8,868 nucleotides of DNA from Erysipelotrichaceae bacterium (GTDB taxonomy: Bacteria; Bacillota_I; Bacilli_A; Erysipelotrichales; Erysipelotrichaceae). The position numbers and the translations under genes are program-made. The DNA is taken from contig JAGACP010000180.1 in assembly GCA_017614055.1 (NCBI GenBank), positions 1-8,868 on the forward strand, in the 5' to 3' direction. This document shows, one piece after another, positions 1 through 6,659 of this stretch. The first letter of the stretch is position 1. Every line of letters starts with the position of its first letter. The notes under the pieces were generated by a model, which did no database searches, was not told where the DNA came from, and saw only the letters and a list, made by a program, of their open reading frames with translations.

Positions 1-804
1 ATCGATGATGGTATGGGATTCGATCAGGGACATCCTGCCGTCAAGTTCGACATCGCACGTCCCGAAGAGCTTGTTTGCGCCGTAGCTGTGGATGATGAGA
101 TCATGAAAGCCAAGGACGTTTTTCTGTGATGTCATGTATGCGCTAATCTTTTCATACAGCTCGCTGTCGGTGGACCGGCCAAGCAGTATGGAAGACATGT
201 CCATGAAGATGCGTATGCCGCTGTATATGATCAGTATGGATACTATTATTCCTATGAAAGAATCCACAGGGAAATCAGTGAACGGAGTCAGCACTATGCC
301 CAGGATGATGATGAAGATGCTGGCGCTGTCGGCCAGTGAGTCGATTTTCTGGGCCTTGAGCAGTTCTATCGATGTCTGCCTGTATTTTGAACCATAGTAA
401 TGAGCCAGCGACAGTTTGACTACTAGAGAGAAACACATCATCAAAAGCACGTATGTGTTAAGCGTTATCTTCTGCGGATGCAGCAGTCTGTCGATCGAAG
501 TCTTGCACAGCGTGATGCCGACGATCATTATCATGAAAGCTATCGCCTGTGACAGCATGTATTCCAGACGGCCGTAACCGAAAGGATGCGAACTGTCCTC
601 GTGCCTGTTGGATATCCTGTAGCCGAGATATACAAGCAGCGCGTTGACGATGTCCGTGAGATTGTTGAAGCCGTCGCTCAGGATGGCTATCGAATTCGTT
701 ATGTATCCGATGAACAGTTTGATGCTGCACAGGAAGATGTTCACGCATATGCCGATGACGCCCGCTCTTCTTGTGATCTGTTCTTTCGTGTCTTGCTTGT
801 GCAT
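1..804 (-). CDS. Cation diffusion facilitator (CDF) metal transporter, 3' end beyond window
   Basis: This is a membrane antiporter of the CDF family, which exports divalent metals such as Zn, Mn, Fe, Co or Cd in exchange for protons. The reading frame is open from the ATG at 804-802 to base 1, giving 268 visible residues with no stop, so the C-terminus is missing. Visible signatures are the TM2 metal motif SDGFNNLTD (residues 43-51), the family hallmark HPFGYGR (73-79), TM5 IDSLADS (154-160) with the DxxxD pair D155/D159, and a cytoplasmic C-terminal domain starting around FHDLIIHSYG (233-242). Where the cytoplasmic domain usually has a metal-binding His before VE, this protein has CDVELD (250-255). 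The metal cannot be deduced. The gene diverges from the lysine importer. No Shine-Dalgarno lies before the ATG, and a TATAAT lies exactly six bases upstream, so the message may be leaderless. An in-frame stop lies shortly upstream and no better start exists. Confidence 0.9.
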   Translation of the reverse strand, partial: MHKQDTKEQITRRAGVIGICVNIFLCSIKLFIGYITNSIAILSDGFNNLTDIVNALLVYLGYRISNRHEDSSHPFGYGRLEYMLSQAIAFMIMIVGITLCKTSIDRLLHPQKITLNTYVLLMMCFSLVVKLSLAHYYGSKYRQTSIELLKAQKIDSLADSASIFIIILGIVLTPFTDFPVDSFIGIIVSILIIYSGIRIFMDMSSILLGRSTDSELYEKISAYMTSQKNVLGFHDLIIHSYGANKLFGTCDVELDGRMSLIESHTIID

Positions 805-810
805 AAGAAT

Positions 811-816
811 ATTATA
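811..816 (-). promoter_or_regulatory. Candidate -10 box for the CDF gene
   Basis: Read on the minus strand this is a perfect TATAAT, with six bases between it and the ATG of the CDF gene. Transcription would therefore begin at or next to the A of the start codon. The -35 region at the right distance is poor (best reading TGAACG with an 18-base spacer), so this is a weak prediction. Two overlapping short palindromes (ATATCGATAT at 825-834 and CGATATCG at 829-836) lie just upstream and could be a regulator site. Confidence 0.4.
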
Positions 817-846
817 TACGTCAAATATCGATATCGTTCATCATTC

Positions 847-875
847 TTGACAATTGCAGCAGGATATTCAATAAT
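847..875 (+). promoter_or_regulatory. Sigma-A-like promoter of the lysine importer operon
   Basis: A consensus -35 box TTGACA (847-852), a 17-base spacer and AATAAT (870-875, five of six matches to TATAAT) are seen. The expected start of transcription is near 882, only about a dozen bases before the first helix of the riboswitch. That placement agrees with a leader RNA beginning directly at the aptamer. Confidence 0.8.
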
Positions 876-890
876 AGGCTCATAAAAAAT

Positions 891-1050
891 CTATGTATAG
901 AGGTAGCGGTGCAGATCAGTAATATGCGGAGCCGGCAGGCTTGGAGGCATATGAAAGGCAATCACCGCCGAACGATGCATCAGGCATGATGCAGTCGTGG
1001 GGTTACAGGAAACACCTGTAGCACTCCTTCGTATGAAGAGGCGCTATTAC
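891..1050 (+). promoter_or_regulatory. Lysine riboswitch aptamer (L-box)
   Basis: This leader RNA matches the lysine riboswitch class, which senses free L-lysine and controls lysine synthesis or uptake genes. Core sequence blocks occur in the right order: AGGTAGCGGTGC (901-912), AGATCAGTA (913-921), TGAAAGGC (952-959), CCGCCGAAC (965-973) and GTGGGG (997-1002). A five-helix junction can be drawn. P1 is GTATAG (895-900) with CTATTAC (1044-1050, one bulge). P2 is GCGGTG (906-911) with CACCGC (963-968), extended by ATATGC (922-927) with GCATAT (947-952). P3 is ACGA/TCGT (972-975, 995-998) plus GCATC/GATGC (977-981, 988-992). P4 is TACAGG (1004-1009) with CCTGTA (1015-1020). P5 is CTTC-GTAT-GAAG (1027-1038). 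The usual CUGUCA block after P4 is diverged to CACTCC. The importer genes downstream fit a lysine-repressed operon. Confidence 0.92.
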
Positions 1051-1060
1051 TTTCGATGGA

Positions 1061-1090
1061 ATTCGTATGTGATAGTGCATACGATTTTTT
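1061..1090 (+). terminator. Riboswitch-controlled intrinsic terminator
   Basis: The stem TCGTATG (1063-1069) with CATACGA (1078-1084), an eight-base loop and six T's (1085-1090) form a classic rho-independent terminator before the first gene. The 3' strand of the aptamer's P1, GCGCTATTAC (1041-1050), can instead pair over ten contiguous bases (two being G-U) with GTGATAGTGC (1069-1078), spanning the loop and stem edge. That alternative helix would act as the antiterminator when lysine is absent. Confidence 0.88.
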
Positions 1091-1107
1091 ATTGAAAGGA
1101 AAAAGAT

Positions 1108-1920
1108 ATGAAAAAATTATCGATCGCACTGCTGATAGTGCTGCTTGCCGGATGCGCAGGCAATTCAAACGCTTCATCTGATGAATCAGGTGTTTTACGT
1201 GTAGGCATGGAATGCGACTATGCTCCGTTCAACTGGACACAGCCTGAACAGAGCGATACGACCGTCCAGATCTCTTCCGCAGACTATGCGGACGGATATG
1301 ACGTCGTGATAGCTTCCATGATCGCCGAAAAGCTCGGCATGGAAGTACAGGTCGTCAAGACCGACTGGGATTCGCTCATCCCTTCCCTCAACGCCGGTGC
1401 CATCGACTGCATCATTGCGGGAATGACCGAGACTCCCGAAAGAGCCGAAGCCGTGAACTTCACTACTCCATACTATGAGTCCGATATGGTGGTCATCGTC
1501 AGGAAAGACAGCGAACTCGTCGGTATCGACGACATCCAGCAGCTTTCCGGATACAGAGTGCTTGGACAGTCAAATACCACCTATGACGACATAATCGATC
1601 AGATCGATGGCGTCGTCCACATGACACCGTTATCGACCTATCCGAGGATGATCCTTTCTCTTCAGGCAGAGGAAGCCGACGCCATAACCGCTGAACTTCC
1701 GGTCGCAAACGGCGTAGTGGCGGCTAATCCGGATCTGACGATAGTCACTTTCGCCGAAGGAAAAGGCTTCACTGTCGATACTTCCGTTTCCATCGCCGTT
1801 TCGAAGGAAAACACTGAACTGCTCAACAGCATACAGCACGCTCTTGACGAGATCAGCTTCGAACAGAGGCTTCAGATCATGCAGGATGCGGTAGACAGAC
1901 AGCCCGCCATCGCCGAATAA
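1108..1920 (+). CDS. ABC transporter substrate-binding lipoprotein, predicted lysine-specific
   Basis: This is an extracytoplasmic binding protein of the family 3 (polar amino acid, PBP2 fold) type, 270 residues. It captures the amino acid outside the membrane and delivers it to the permease. A lipoprotein signal is clear: MKK start, a hydrophobic core, and lipobox LAGC with the lipidated Cys at residue 16. After a Ser/Asn-rich linker come the family signatures LRVGMECDYAPFNW (residues 30-43), DGYDVVIASMIAEKLG (62-77), WDSLIPSLNAGAIDCIIAGM (87-106) and TPERAEAVNFTTPYY (109-123). The start is supported by AAAGGA at 1095-1100, seven bases before the ATG. It is the first gene after the lysine riboswitch, and that is the only basis for naming lysine as substrate; the protein alone would fit several polar amino acids. 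Its stop overlaps the permease start by one base (TAATG). Confidence 0.93.
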   Translation: MKKLSIALLIVLLAGCAGNSNASSDESGVLRVGMECDYAPFNWTQPEQSDTTVQISSADYADGYDVVIASMIAEKLGMEVQVVKTDWDSLIPSLNAGAIDCIIAGMTETPERAEAVNFTTPYYESDMVVIVRKDSELVGIDDIQQLSGYRVLGQSNTTYDDIIDQIDGVVHMTPLSTYPRMILSLQAEEADAITAELPVANGVVAANPDLTIVTFAEGKGFTVDTSVSIAVSKENTELLNSIQHALDEISFEQRLQIMQDAVDRQPAIAE

Positions 1921-2684
1921 TGTCTCTGAGCAAATGTCTGGAGATACTTCTCAAGTATTCTTCCAGTTTCCTGCTTGGCGTCAGGACGACGCTCATAGTA
2001 TCCATAACGGGAACAATCATCGGTTTTCTTATCGGTCTTTGCGTAGGCGGATTCAGGGCTGTTAGACCGGACAAGACCGCTGACAATACCGTCAGATTCA
2101 TAAAACATATCAGCGATATCCTGGCAAAGATATACATCGAGGTGTTCAGAGGAACGCCGATGATGGTCCAGGCGGTATTCATCTATTATCTGATCTATAC
2201 GAACGTTTTCAAATGGGACAAGATGTTCGCTGCGATATTCATCATATCGATCAATACCGGCGCATACATGTCCGAGATCGTCAGATCAGGCATACAGGCA
2301 GTGGATGCCGGACAGACTGAAGCGGCCAGATCGCTCGGCCTGTCTTCATCCCAGACCATGCGTTTCATAGTGCTGCCGCAGGCCATCAGGAATGCCTTTC
2401 CTGCCATCGGCAACGAACTTATCGTCAACATCAAGGACAGCTCCGTCCTGATGATAATATCGATCACGGAACTCATGTTCCAGTCCAATTCGATAGCCGG
2501 AACGACCTACCGTTTTTCGGAGACTTATTTCGTGACGGCGATGATATATCTGCTGCTTACCAGCATCACCAGTCTCGTCCTTCATCTGATCGAGAAGCGT
2601 CTCAACAACACCAGGACGTCTTTCCCTCAGTCGGATACGAACTTCTACAGCATGTCCATAGCTTCCAAAGGAGAAGACAGATGA
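1920..2684 (+). CDS. Amino-acid ABC transporter permease (HisM/GlnP type)
   Basis: This is the membrane subunit of the importer, 254 residues, of the His/Glu/Gln/Arg opine permease family. It forms the transmembrane channel, usually as a dimer, and docks the ATPase. An N-terminal segment with [20 protein letters not shown] (18-37) is the typical first helix. [11 protein letters not shown] (74-84) and [14 protein letters not shown] (112-125) are family signatures. The cytoplasmic EAA loop that contacts the ATPase is [20 protein letters not shown] (134-153). A last helix lies near residues 206-224, followed by a polar tail of about 30 residues. The ATG overlaps the stop of the binding protein (TAATG) and has no recognisable Shine-Dalgarno, so translation probably depends on reinitiation from the upstream gene. 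The end overlaps the ATPase start by four bases. Confidence 0.94.
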   Translation: MSLSKCLEILLKYSSSFLLGVRTTLIVSITGTIIGFLIGLCVGGFRAVRPDKTADNTVRFIKHISDILAKIYIEVFRGTPMMVQAVFIYYLIYTNVFKWDKMFAAIFIISINTGAYMSEIVRSGIQAVDAGQTEAARSLGLSSSQTMRFIVLPQAIRNAFPAIGNELIVNIKDSSVLMIISITELMFQSNSIAGTTYRFSETYFVTAMIYLLLTSITSLVLHLIEKRLNNTRTSFPQSDTNFYSMSIASKGEDR

Positions 2685-3412
2685 ACGTCATACAGGTTGA
2701 AAATGTCAAAAAGAGTTTCGACAACAACATCGTCCTGTCCGACATAAGTTTCAGCGTCGGCAAAGGCGACGTCGTATGTCTGATTGGTCCAAGCGGCTCG
2801 GGAAAGTCGACGATGCTCAGATGCATAAATCTGCTCGAAGACATCGACGAAGGAAAGATAACCGTTCTTGGCCATGACATAGGCACGATAAAGGACATCA
2901 ATTCCTACCGCAAGGATGTCGGCATGGTATTCCAGCAGTTCAATCTCTTCAGCAACATGAACGTGCTTGACAACTGCATGCTGGCGCAGACGAAAGTTCT
3001 CAGAAGAAACAGACAGCAGGCCGAAGAAAAAGCCAGAGAGATGCTGAGGAAAGTCGGCATGCTGGATTTCATCCACGCATATCCTTCGACTCTGTCAGGA
3101 GGACAGAAACAGAGGGTCGCCATCGCGCGTTCGCTGTGCATGGATCCTCAGATATTGCTCTTCGACGAACCGACCAGCGCACTTGACCCTGAGATGGTAA
3201 GCGAGGTCCTGAACGTCATGAAAGATCTCGCCAGGGACGACATGACGATGATCGTCGTCACGCACGAGATGGGATTCGCCAGGGAAGTGGCGGACAAAGT
3301 ACTCTTCATGGATGACGGAGTCATCGTGGAAGAAGGCACACCGTCGGAAATGTTCAACAATCCTCGGAATGAACGTACCAGACAGTTCCTGTCGAGGATC
3401 ATAAGACAGTAA
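2681..3412 (+). CDS. Amino-acid ABC transporter ATP-binding protein (GlnQ/HisP type)
   Basis: This is the ATPase that powers the importer, 243 residues, complete and of normal length. All nucleotide-binding motifs are intact: Walker [10 protein letters not shown] (36-44), Q-loop VFQQFNLF (83-90), signature LSGGQ (138-142), Walker B ILLFDEP (158-164), D-loop SALDP (166-170) and the switch His in VTHEM (193-197). The stretch [20 protein letters not shown] (191-210) is diagnostic for the polar amino-acid branch. The ATG overlaps the permease TGA (ATGA), and a strong AAAGGAG lies seven bases upstream within the permease gene, so this cistron can be translated well on its own. The operon ends just after it at a hairpin terminator. 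Confidence 0.96.
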   Translation: MNVIQVENVKKSFDNNIVLSDISFSVGKGDVVCLIGPSGSGKSTMLRCINLLEDIDEGKITVLGHDIGTIKDINSYRKDVGMVFQQFNLFSNMNVLDNCMLAQTKVLRRNRQQAEEKAREMLRKVGMLDFIHAYPSTLSGGQKQRVAIARSLCMDPQILLFDEPTSALDPEMVSEVLNVMKDLARDDMTMIVVTHEMGFAREVADKVLFMDDGVIVEEGTPSEMFNNPRNERTRQFLSRIIRQ

Positions 3413-3413
3413 T

Positions 3414-3434
3414 AGCACCGCAAGGTGCTTTTCT
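3414..3434 (+). terminator. Intrinsic terminator of the importer operon, between convergent genes
   Basis: AGCACC (3414-3419), a GCAA tetraloop and GGTGCT (3424-3429) form a six-base-pair hairpin running into TTTTCT. It occupies the 20-base gap between the ATPase and the convergent phosphoesterase gene. The T-run is short, and it slightly overlaps the end of the facing gene. Termination of the opposite transcript is less likely, because the minus-strand side lacks a good U-tract. Confidence 0.78.
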
Positions 3435-3891
3435 ACAGGTTTATCCTTTCACATTTGACCGTGCCGTCGTCAAGCAGATATACCCTTGCGTAGCACGGCG
3501 CCGTCATGTCCCGGTTGTGATAGCAGCTGCCGGGATTTATGAATCTTATGCCGTTGTGCATCTCGTCATGGAACATGTGCGTATGTCCGAAAAGCACGAT
3601 ATCAGCCTTCTCTTTCTTGGCCTTGTCTGTGAACGTGTTGAACGACCAGGTATATCCGTCTCCGTGTATCATCAGTATCCTGTGTCCCATCAGTTCTATG
3701 ATCCTCTGACGGGGATAGTCGTAGTAATAATCGTTGTTTCCTTCAACGGAGATGAACGGGGCGATAAGTTCCGGTTCAGCCATCGAATCGCCCAGATGAA
3801 AATAATAATCGCAGGCCGGATTATCGCAGAGTATCTTTTCGATGGAAGACATGTTTCCATGATTGTCAGAAGCAACGCACAGTTTCAGCAT
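3433..3891 (-). CDS. YfcE/MJ0936-family metallophosphoesterase
   Basis: This is a small calcineurin-like phosphoesterase of 152 residues, a binuclear-metal hydrolase predicted to act on phosphodiesters in the cytosol. Relatives of the YfcE/MJ0936 group cleave artificial phosphodiesters, and their natural substrate is mostly unknown. The five metal-binding blocks are complete: DNH (9-11), HLGD (32-35), EGNND (50-54), HGD (76-78) and GHTH (102-105), followed by the family's FINPGS (117-122). It is the last gene of the leftward phoH-rdgB-DUF1461-trmL run. Its ATG overlaps the 3' end of trmL by seven bases. The nearest Shine-Dalgarno-like AAGGAG is too far upstream (about 16 bases), so translation is probably coupled to trmL. 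Confidence 0.92.
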   Translation of the reverse strand: MLKLCVASDNHGNMSSIEKILCDNPACDYYFHLGDSMAEPELIAPFISVEGNNDYYYDYPRQRIIELMGHRILMIHGDGYTWSFNTFTDKAKKEKADIVLFGHTHMFHDEMHNGIRFINPGSCYHNRDMTAPCYARVYLLDDGTVKCERINL

Positions 3892-4391
3892 TTCAGTATA
3901 TAATCCGCTCCTTTTATGACTTCCCTGTCGCTGAGACCGTCAAAACCGGTCTGTCTGAGGCATTCATAGGCACCTATGGCCACGCAGTTGGAAAGATTAA
4001 GGCTTCTCGCGTCATCCCTCATGGGGATCCTGTAGCACGAATCGAGATTTTCCTTCAGTATCTGCTTGTCTATGCCCGTCGATTCCTTTCCGAAGACCAT
4101 ATATATGTCCTGTGAAGGATCAAATACGCATTCCTCGAAAGACTTCATGCCGTATCTTGTGAAGAACACGAACTGTCCTTCCTTGTCTTTCCTGAAACTT
4201 TCCCAGTCATGATAGACTGTATAGTCAAGATCCTTGCGGTAGTCAAGACCGCTCCTTCTGAGATGTTTCTCGTCAAGCGTAAAACCCAGAGGCTCGATCA
4301 GATGCAGCTTGATCCTGAAAACACTGCATGTACGCATGATGTTGCCGGTATTCTGAGGGATCTCCGGCTCATATAATACTATGTTTATCAT
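3885..4391 (-). CDS. trmL: tRNA (cytidine/uridine-34-2'-O)-methyltransferase TrmL
   Basis: This is an SPOUT-fold methyltransferase of 168 residues that uses S-adenosylmethionine to methylate the ribose 2'-OH of the wobble nucleotide in tRNA-Leu isoacceptors. The three family motifs are intact: PEIPQNTGNIMRTC (9-22, with the catalytic Arg at 20), FGKESTG (100-106) and RIPMRDDARSLNLSNCVAIG (121-140), which makes the trefoil knot that binds the cofactor. Length equals the minimal TrmL/YibK form without an RNA-binding extension. The ATG overlaps the stop of the upstream membrane-protein gene in an ATGA arrangement, with a purine-rich GGAAAGAAG stretch before it. The assignment to TrmL rather than another SPOUT 2'-O-methylase rests on length and the PEIPQNTGN start. 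Confidence 0.94.
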   Translation of the reverse strand: MINIVLYEPEIPQNTGNIMRTCSVFRIKLHLIEPLGFTLDEKHLRRSGLDYRKDLDYTVYHDWESFRKDKEGQFVFFTRYGMKSFEECVFDPSQDIYMVFGKESTGIDKQILKENLDSCYRIPMRDDARSLNLSNCVAIGAYECLRQTGFDGLSDREVIKGADYILKC

Positions 4392-5080
4392 TGGCTCTTC
4401 TTTCCGACAATATGCAATACCAGATAGAACGCCATGACCAGTATGACGAAAGTGATGACTATGTATATGACGAGATTGTTGAAGAATTCAGGCGGAACGA
4501 TCATGATCAGGATGTCTTTCCTGAGATCAAGTATCCAAAGTTCGTTGGAAGCGAAAAAAACATGATGGAAAGCCGTCCAGAAAGAATCAAAATCGATGAC
4601 TATCCATACGGCAAGTACGGTTATCACGATCATGATGATCTTCAGGACTCTGCTGTAGGCTTTATACAAGTCTGAAAGCGGCTGTTTTTTTAATATCATC
4701 CAGAAGATTCCCAGAACAACAATGACAAAAGATGCTATGCACAGACAGCTGGTGGCCAGATTGAGTTTCCTTACATCGACCATGTGCAGTTTCTCGTCAT
4801 CGGTATAGACTTCCCTCAAAGAACCTTTGATCTCCATCTTCCTGTCGAGACTTGCATCGGGATCGTTGAGATAGTCAAGCGTGAATTCCGTAAGATCCGC
4901 CAGATCTTCATCCGAAAAACCGATGTATTCGCTGATATGTTTGCCGTAAAGCATGATGCTGTCATGCTGCTTCCTGTAGAACTCCAGGTTGAACGACCAA
5001 AAATGCACACTCGCCAGAAGTGCGCACAGTATGAAACATGCAGATATCAGATAACATATACTAGAGTTTTTCTTTTGCAT
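4388..5080 (-). CDS. DUF1461/TIGR01906 membrane protein, probable lipoprotein intramolecular transacylase (Lit)
   Basis: This is an integral membrane protein of 230 residues. Four hydrophobic segments are seen at about 8-25, 108-130, 145-163 and 203-224, with a roughly 80-residue extracytoplasmic loop between the first two. Family-typical blocks are FSDEDLADLTEFTLDYL (55-71), LHMVDVRKL (98-106), FWTAFHHVFFASNELW (167-182) and LIMIVPPEFF (191-200). This pattern matches TIGR01906/DUF1461. From memory, members of that family in Enterococcus and Bacillus are Lit enzymes, which move an acyl chain within the lipidated N-terminal Cys to make lyso-form lipoproteins. Conserved histidines serve catalysis; the candidates here are H99 and H172 or H173. 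The start overlaps rdgB by 20 bases and has only a weak GGAT site. Family membership is solid; the enzymatic role is inferred from relatives. Confidence 0.82.
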   Translation of the reverse strand: MQKKNSSICYLISACFILCALLASVHFWSFNLEFYRKQHDSIMLYGKHISEYIGFSDEDLADLTEFTLDYLNDPDASLDRKMEIKGSLREVYTDDEKLHMVDVRKLNLATSCLCIASFVIVVLGIFWMILKKQPLSDLYKAYSRVLKIIMIVITVLAVWIVIDFDSFWTAFHHVFFASNELWILDLRKDILIMIVPPEFFNNLVIYIVITFVILVMAFYLVLHIVGKKSQ

Positions 5081-5651
5081 CGAGTATCCATTTCTTCAGA
5101 GCCTTGGCTCTGTGGGAATGTTCGTTCTTGTAAACCATACCCAGTTCCGCTTCCGTCTTGTTGTATTCGGGGATGACGAAGATCGGATCGTATCCGAATC
5201 CTTCATGGCCGGCTTTCTCCCTGGCTATGAATCCTTCGTTCGTTCCCGTATAATACGAAACATTTCCGTTCTCTTCGATGAAACACATGCAGTCCACGAA
5301 CTGTGCTCCCCTGTCGTCGGTATCTTTCATCATCTCGATGATCCTGTCGCATTTCTTGTCGTAGTCCAGTTCCGCAAGGAATCTGGCGGAGTATATGCCG
5401 GGACCTCCGTTGAAATAATCTATGCATATGCCGGAATCATCGGCGATGGTAGGAAGATGGAAAAGATCGTAGTAGAACTTCGCCTTGATATAGGCGTTCT
5501 CTTCGAATGTCTGTCCGTTCTCTTCGGGTTCTTCATGACAATCCATCTCCTTTGGGCATGTGACTTCCATATCGACGCCATTCTGCCTGAGGATGGTCTC
5601 TATCTCGTCTATCTTGTGCGCGTTGTTAGACGCTATGAACAGTTTCTTCAT
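5061..5651 (-). CDS. rdgB: XTP/dITP pyrophosphatase (RdgB/HAM1 family)
   Basis: This housekeeping enzyme, 196 residues, hydrolyses non-canonical purine nucleotides (dITP, XTP, ITP) to monophosphate and pyrophosphate, keeping deaminated purines out of DNA and RNA. The sequence shows SNNAHK (8-13) at the N-terminus, TFEENAYIKA (48-57), the catalytic ADDSG (70-74), GPGIYSAR (83-90), GFGYDPIF (151-158) and the base-recognition SHRAKAL (179-185). All key residues are present and the length is typical. It begins two bases after the phoH stop with a modest AGGAT site inside phoH, and its end overlaps the DUF1461 gene, so it is clearly co-transcribed with both. Confidence 0.96.
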   Translation of the reverse strand: MKKLFIASNNAHKIDEIETILRQNGVDMEVTCPKEMDCHEEPEENGQTFEENAYIKAKFYYDLFHLPTIADDSGICIDYFNGGPGIYSARFLAELDYDKKCDRIIEMMKDTDDRGAQFVDCMCFIEENGNVSYYTGTNEGFIAREKAGHEGFGYDPIFVIPEYNKTEAELGMVYKNEHSHRAKALKKWILDAKEKL

Positions 5652-5653
5652 CG

Positions 5654-6589
5654 TCAGTCTATCCTGAACCTTTCTATGATTGTCTGTACCAGAGGATTCC
5701 TCACCACATCGTCGTTGCCGAATTCGATGACGGCTATGTTCCTGATGTCCGCAAGCTTTTCTTTCGCCAGTATCAGTCCGCTCCTGCTTCTGGCGATATT
5801 CAGGTCTATCTGGCTCGGGTCGCCGTTGACGATCATCTTGGAACTAAATCCCAGCCTGGTCAGAAACATCAGCATCTGCTTGTCGGTGGTATTCTGCGCC
5901 TCATCAAGGATGACGAAAGCCTCATCCAGCGTACGTCCTCTCATGTATGCCAGAGGTATAACTTCGATGATGCCTTTCTCTATCAGTTTCTCTTTCTGTT
6001 CGCTTCCCAGTATCGCATCAAGAGCGTCGTATATCGGCATGAGATATGGATCTACCTTCTCCTTGAGATCTCCCGGAAGGAATCCCAGCGACTCTCCCGC
6101 TTCTACGGCAGGTCTGGTGATGATTATCTTCTTGACCTTGTCTTTCTTTAAATATGTGACGGCCATAAGCACGGCCAGGAAAGTCTTTCCCGTTCCCGCG
6201 GGACCGAGACAGAACACAAGGTCGTTTCTCTCTATGTCCTTTACGAATCTGTACTGATTGTAGGTCTTGCATCTGTAAGGCTTGCCGTTGTGGGCATAGG
6301 CGATGACTTCTTCCTTGTAGTCGTCCTCGACCACATCCTTGAGATCGATGAAAGACTGCTTGATGAGATCGCGGTCTATTATATTCGACTGCGATGCTCT
6401 GACGATGCCGTCAAGCTGTCTTTCGAATTTGACCGACAGCTCCTCGTCGTCTGACAGCAGTTTCAGGCAGTCGTCCCTGAAAACGATGCCGCAGTCGTAT
6501 AGTTCTTCAAGCAGAAGAAGATTGGCATCGTTGAGGCCTATTATATTCTGTATCTGTTCAGCGCTCAGATCTTTGAGACTATATTCCAT
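5654..6589 (-). CDS. phoH: PhoH family P-loop ATPase
   Basis: This is a cytosolic P-loop NTPase related to the helicase core, 311 residues, complete. PhoH (PhoL/YbeZ-type) proteins are thought to act in RNA metabolism and ribosome maturation, often with the RNase YbeY. A KH-like N-terminal domain spans about 1-95. The ATPase domain has Walker A GPAGTGKT (129-136), TRPAVEAGESLGFLPGDLKE (158-177), Walker B VILDEAQN (226-233) and NGDPSQIDL (255-263). In many Bacillota phoH is followed by ybeY; here the next gene is rdgB, two bases downstream. No clear Shine-Dalgarno precedes the ATG (only TTAAAATAATTCT), and no later Met is plausible as a start. I see no convincing promoter in the 67 bases between it and rpsU. 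Confidence 0.95.
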   Translation of the reverse strand: MEYSLKDLSAEQIQNIIGLNDANLLLLEELYDCGIVFRDDCLKLLSDDEELSVKFERQLDGIVRASQSNIIDRDLIKQSFIDLKDVVEDDYKEEVIAYAHNGKPYRCKTYNQYRFVKDIERNDLVFCLGPAGTGKTFLAVLMAVTYLKKDKVKKIIITRPAVEAGESLGFLPGDLKEKVDPYLMPIYDALDAILGSEQKEKLIEKGIIEVIPLAYMRGRTLDEAFVILDEAQNTTDKQMLMFLTRLGFSSKMIVNGDPSQIDLNIARSRSGLILAKEKLADIRNIAVIEFGNDDVVRNPLVQTIIERFRID

Positions 6590-6627
6590 AGAATTATTTT
6601 AAGATAAACGGCCTTTCGTTTTCCATA

Positions 6628-6659
6628 TAAACAAATAAAGTCAGCGCTTGCTGACTTTA
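6628..6659 (-). terminator. Intrinsic terminator of rpsU overlapping its stop codon
   Basis: Read leftward, TAAAGTCAGC (6659-6650), loop AAGC and GCTGACTTTA (6645-6636) give a perfect ten-base-pair stem followed by TTTGTTT. The first three bases of the stem are the TAA stop of rpsU, so hairpin formation overlaps the end of translation. It separates rpsU from phoH, though the interrupted T-run may let some polymerase through. Confidence 0.82.

Noticed and set aside
586..885. Open frames on both strands over the CDF gene and its upstream region
   Set aside because: They are other-frame shadows of the CDF coding sequence, which contains SDGFNNLTD and HPFGYGR and stays open to base 1.
980..1177. 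A 65-codon minus-strand frame across the riboswitch
   Set aside because: The region is explained by aptamer helices and the terminator, and the frame has no ribosome site or recognisable protein features.
3517..3903. A 128-codon + strand frame over the phosphoesterase
   Set aside because: It is antisense to a gene with all five metallophosphoesterase motifs, and no promoter or ribosome site supports it.
5112..6257. A 381-codon open frame on the + strand
   Set aside because: It lies wholly antisense to rdgB and phoH, both of which have complete, conserved motifs. Its translation is low-complexity Ser/Phe/Ile-rich with no family signature.
6590..6656. A dedicated promoter for phoH
   Set aside because: TAAAAT occurs close to the ATG, but no -35 box sits at a suitable distance and no ribosome site follows, so I cannot support a promoter call; read-through from rpsU remains possible.
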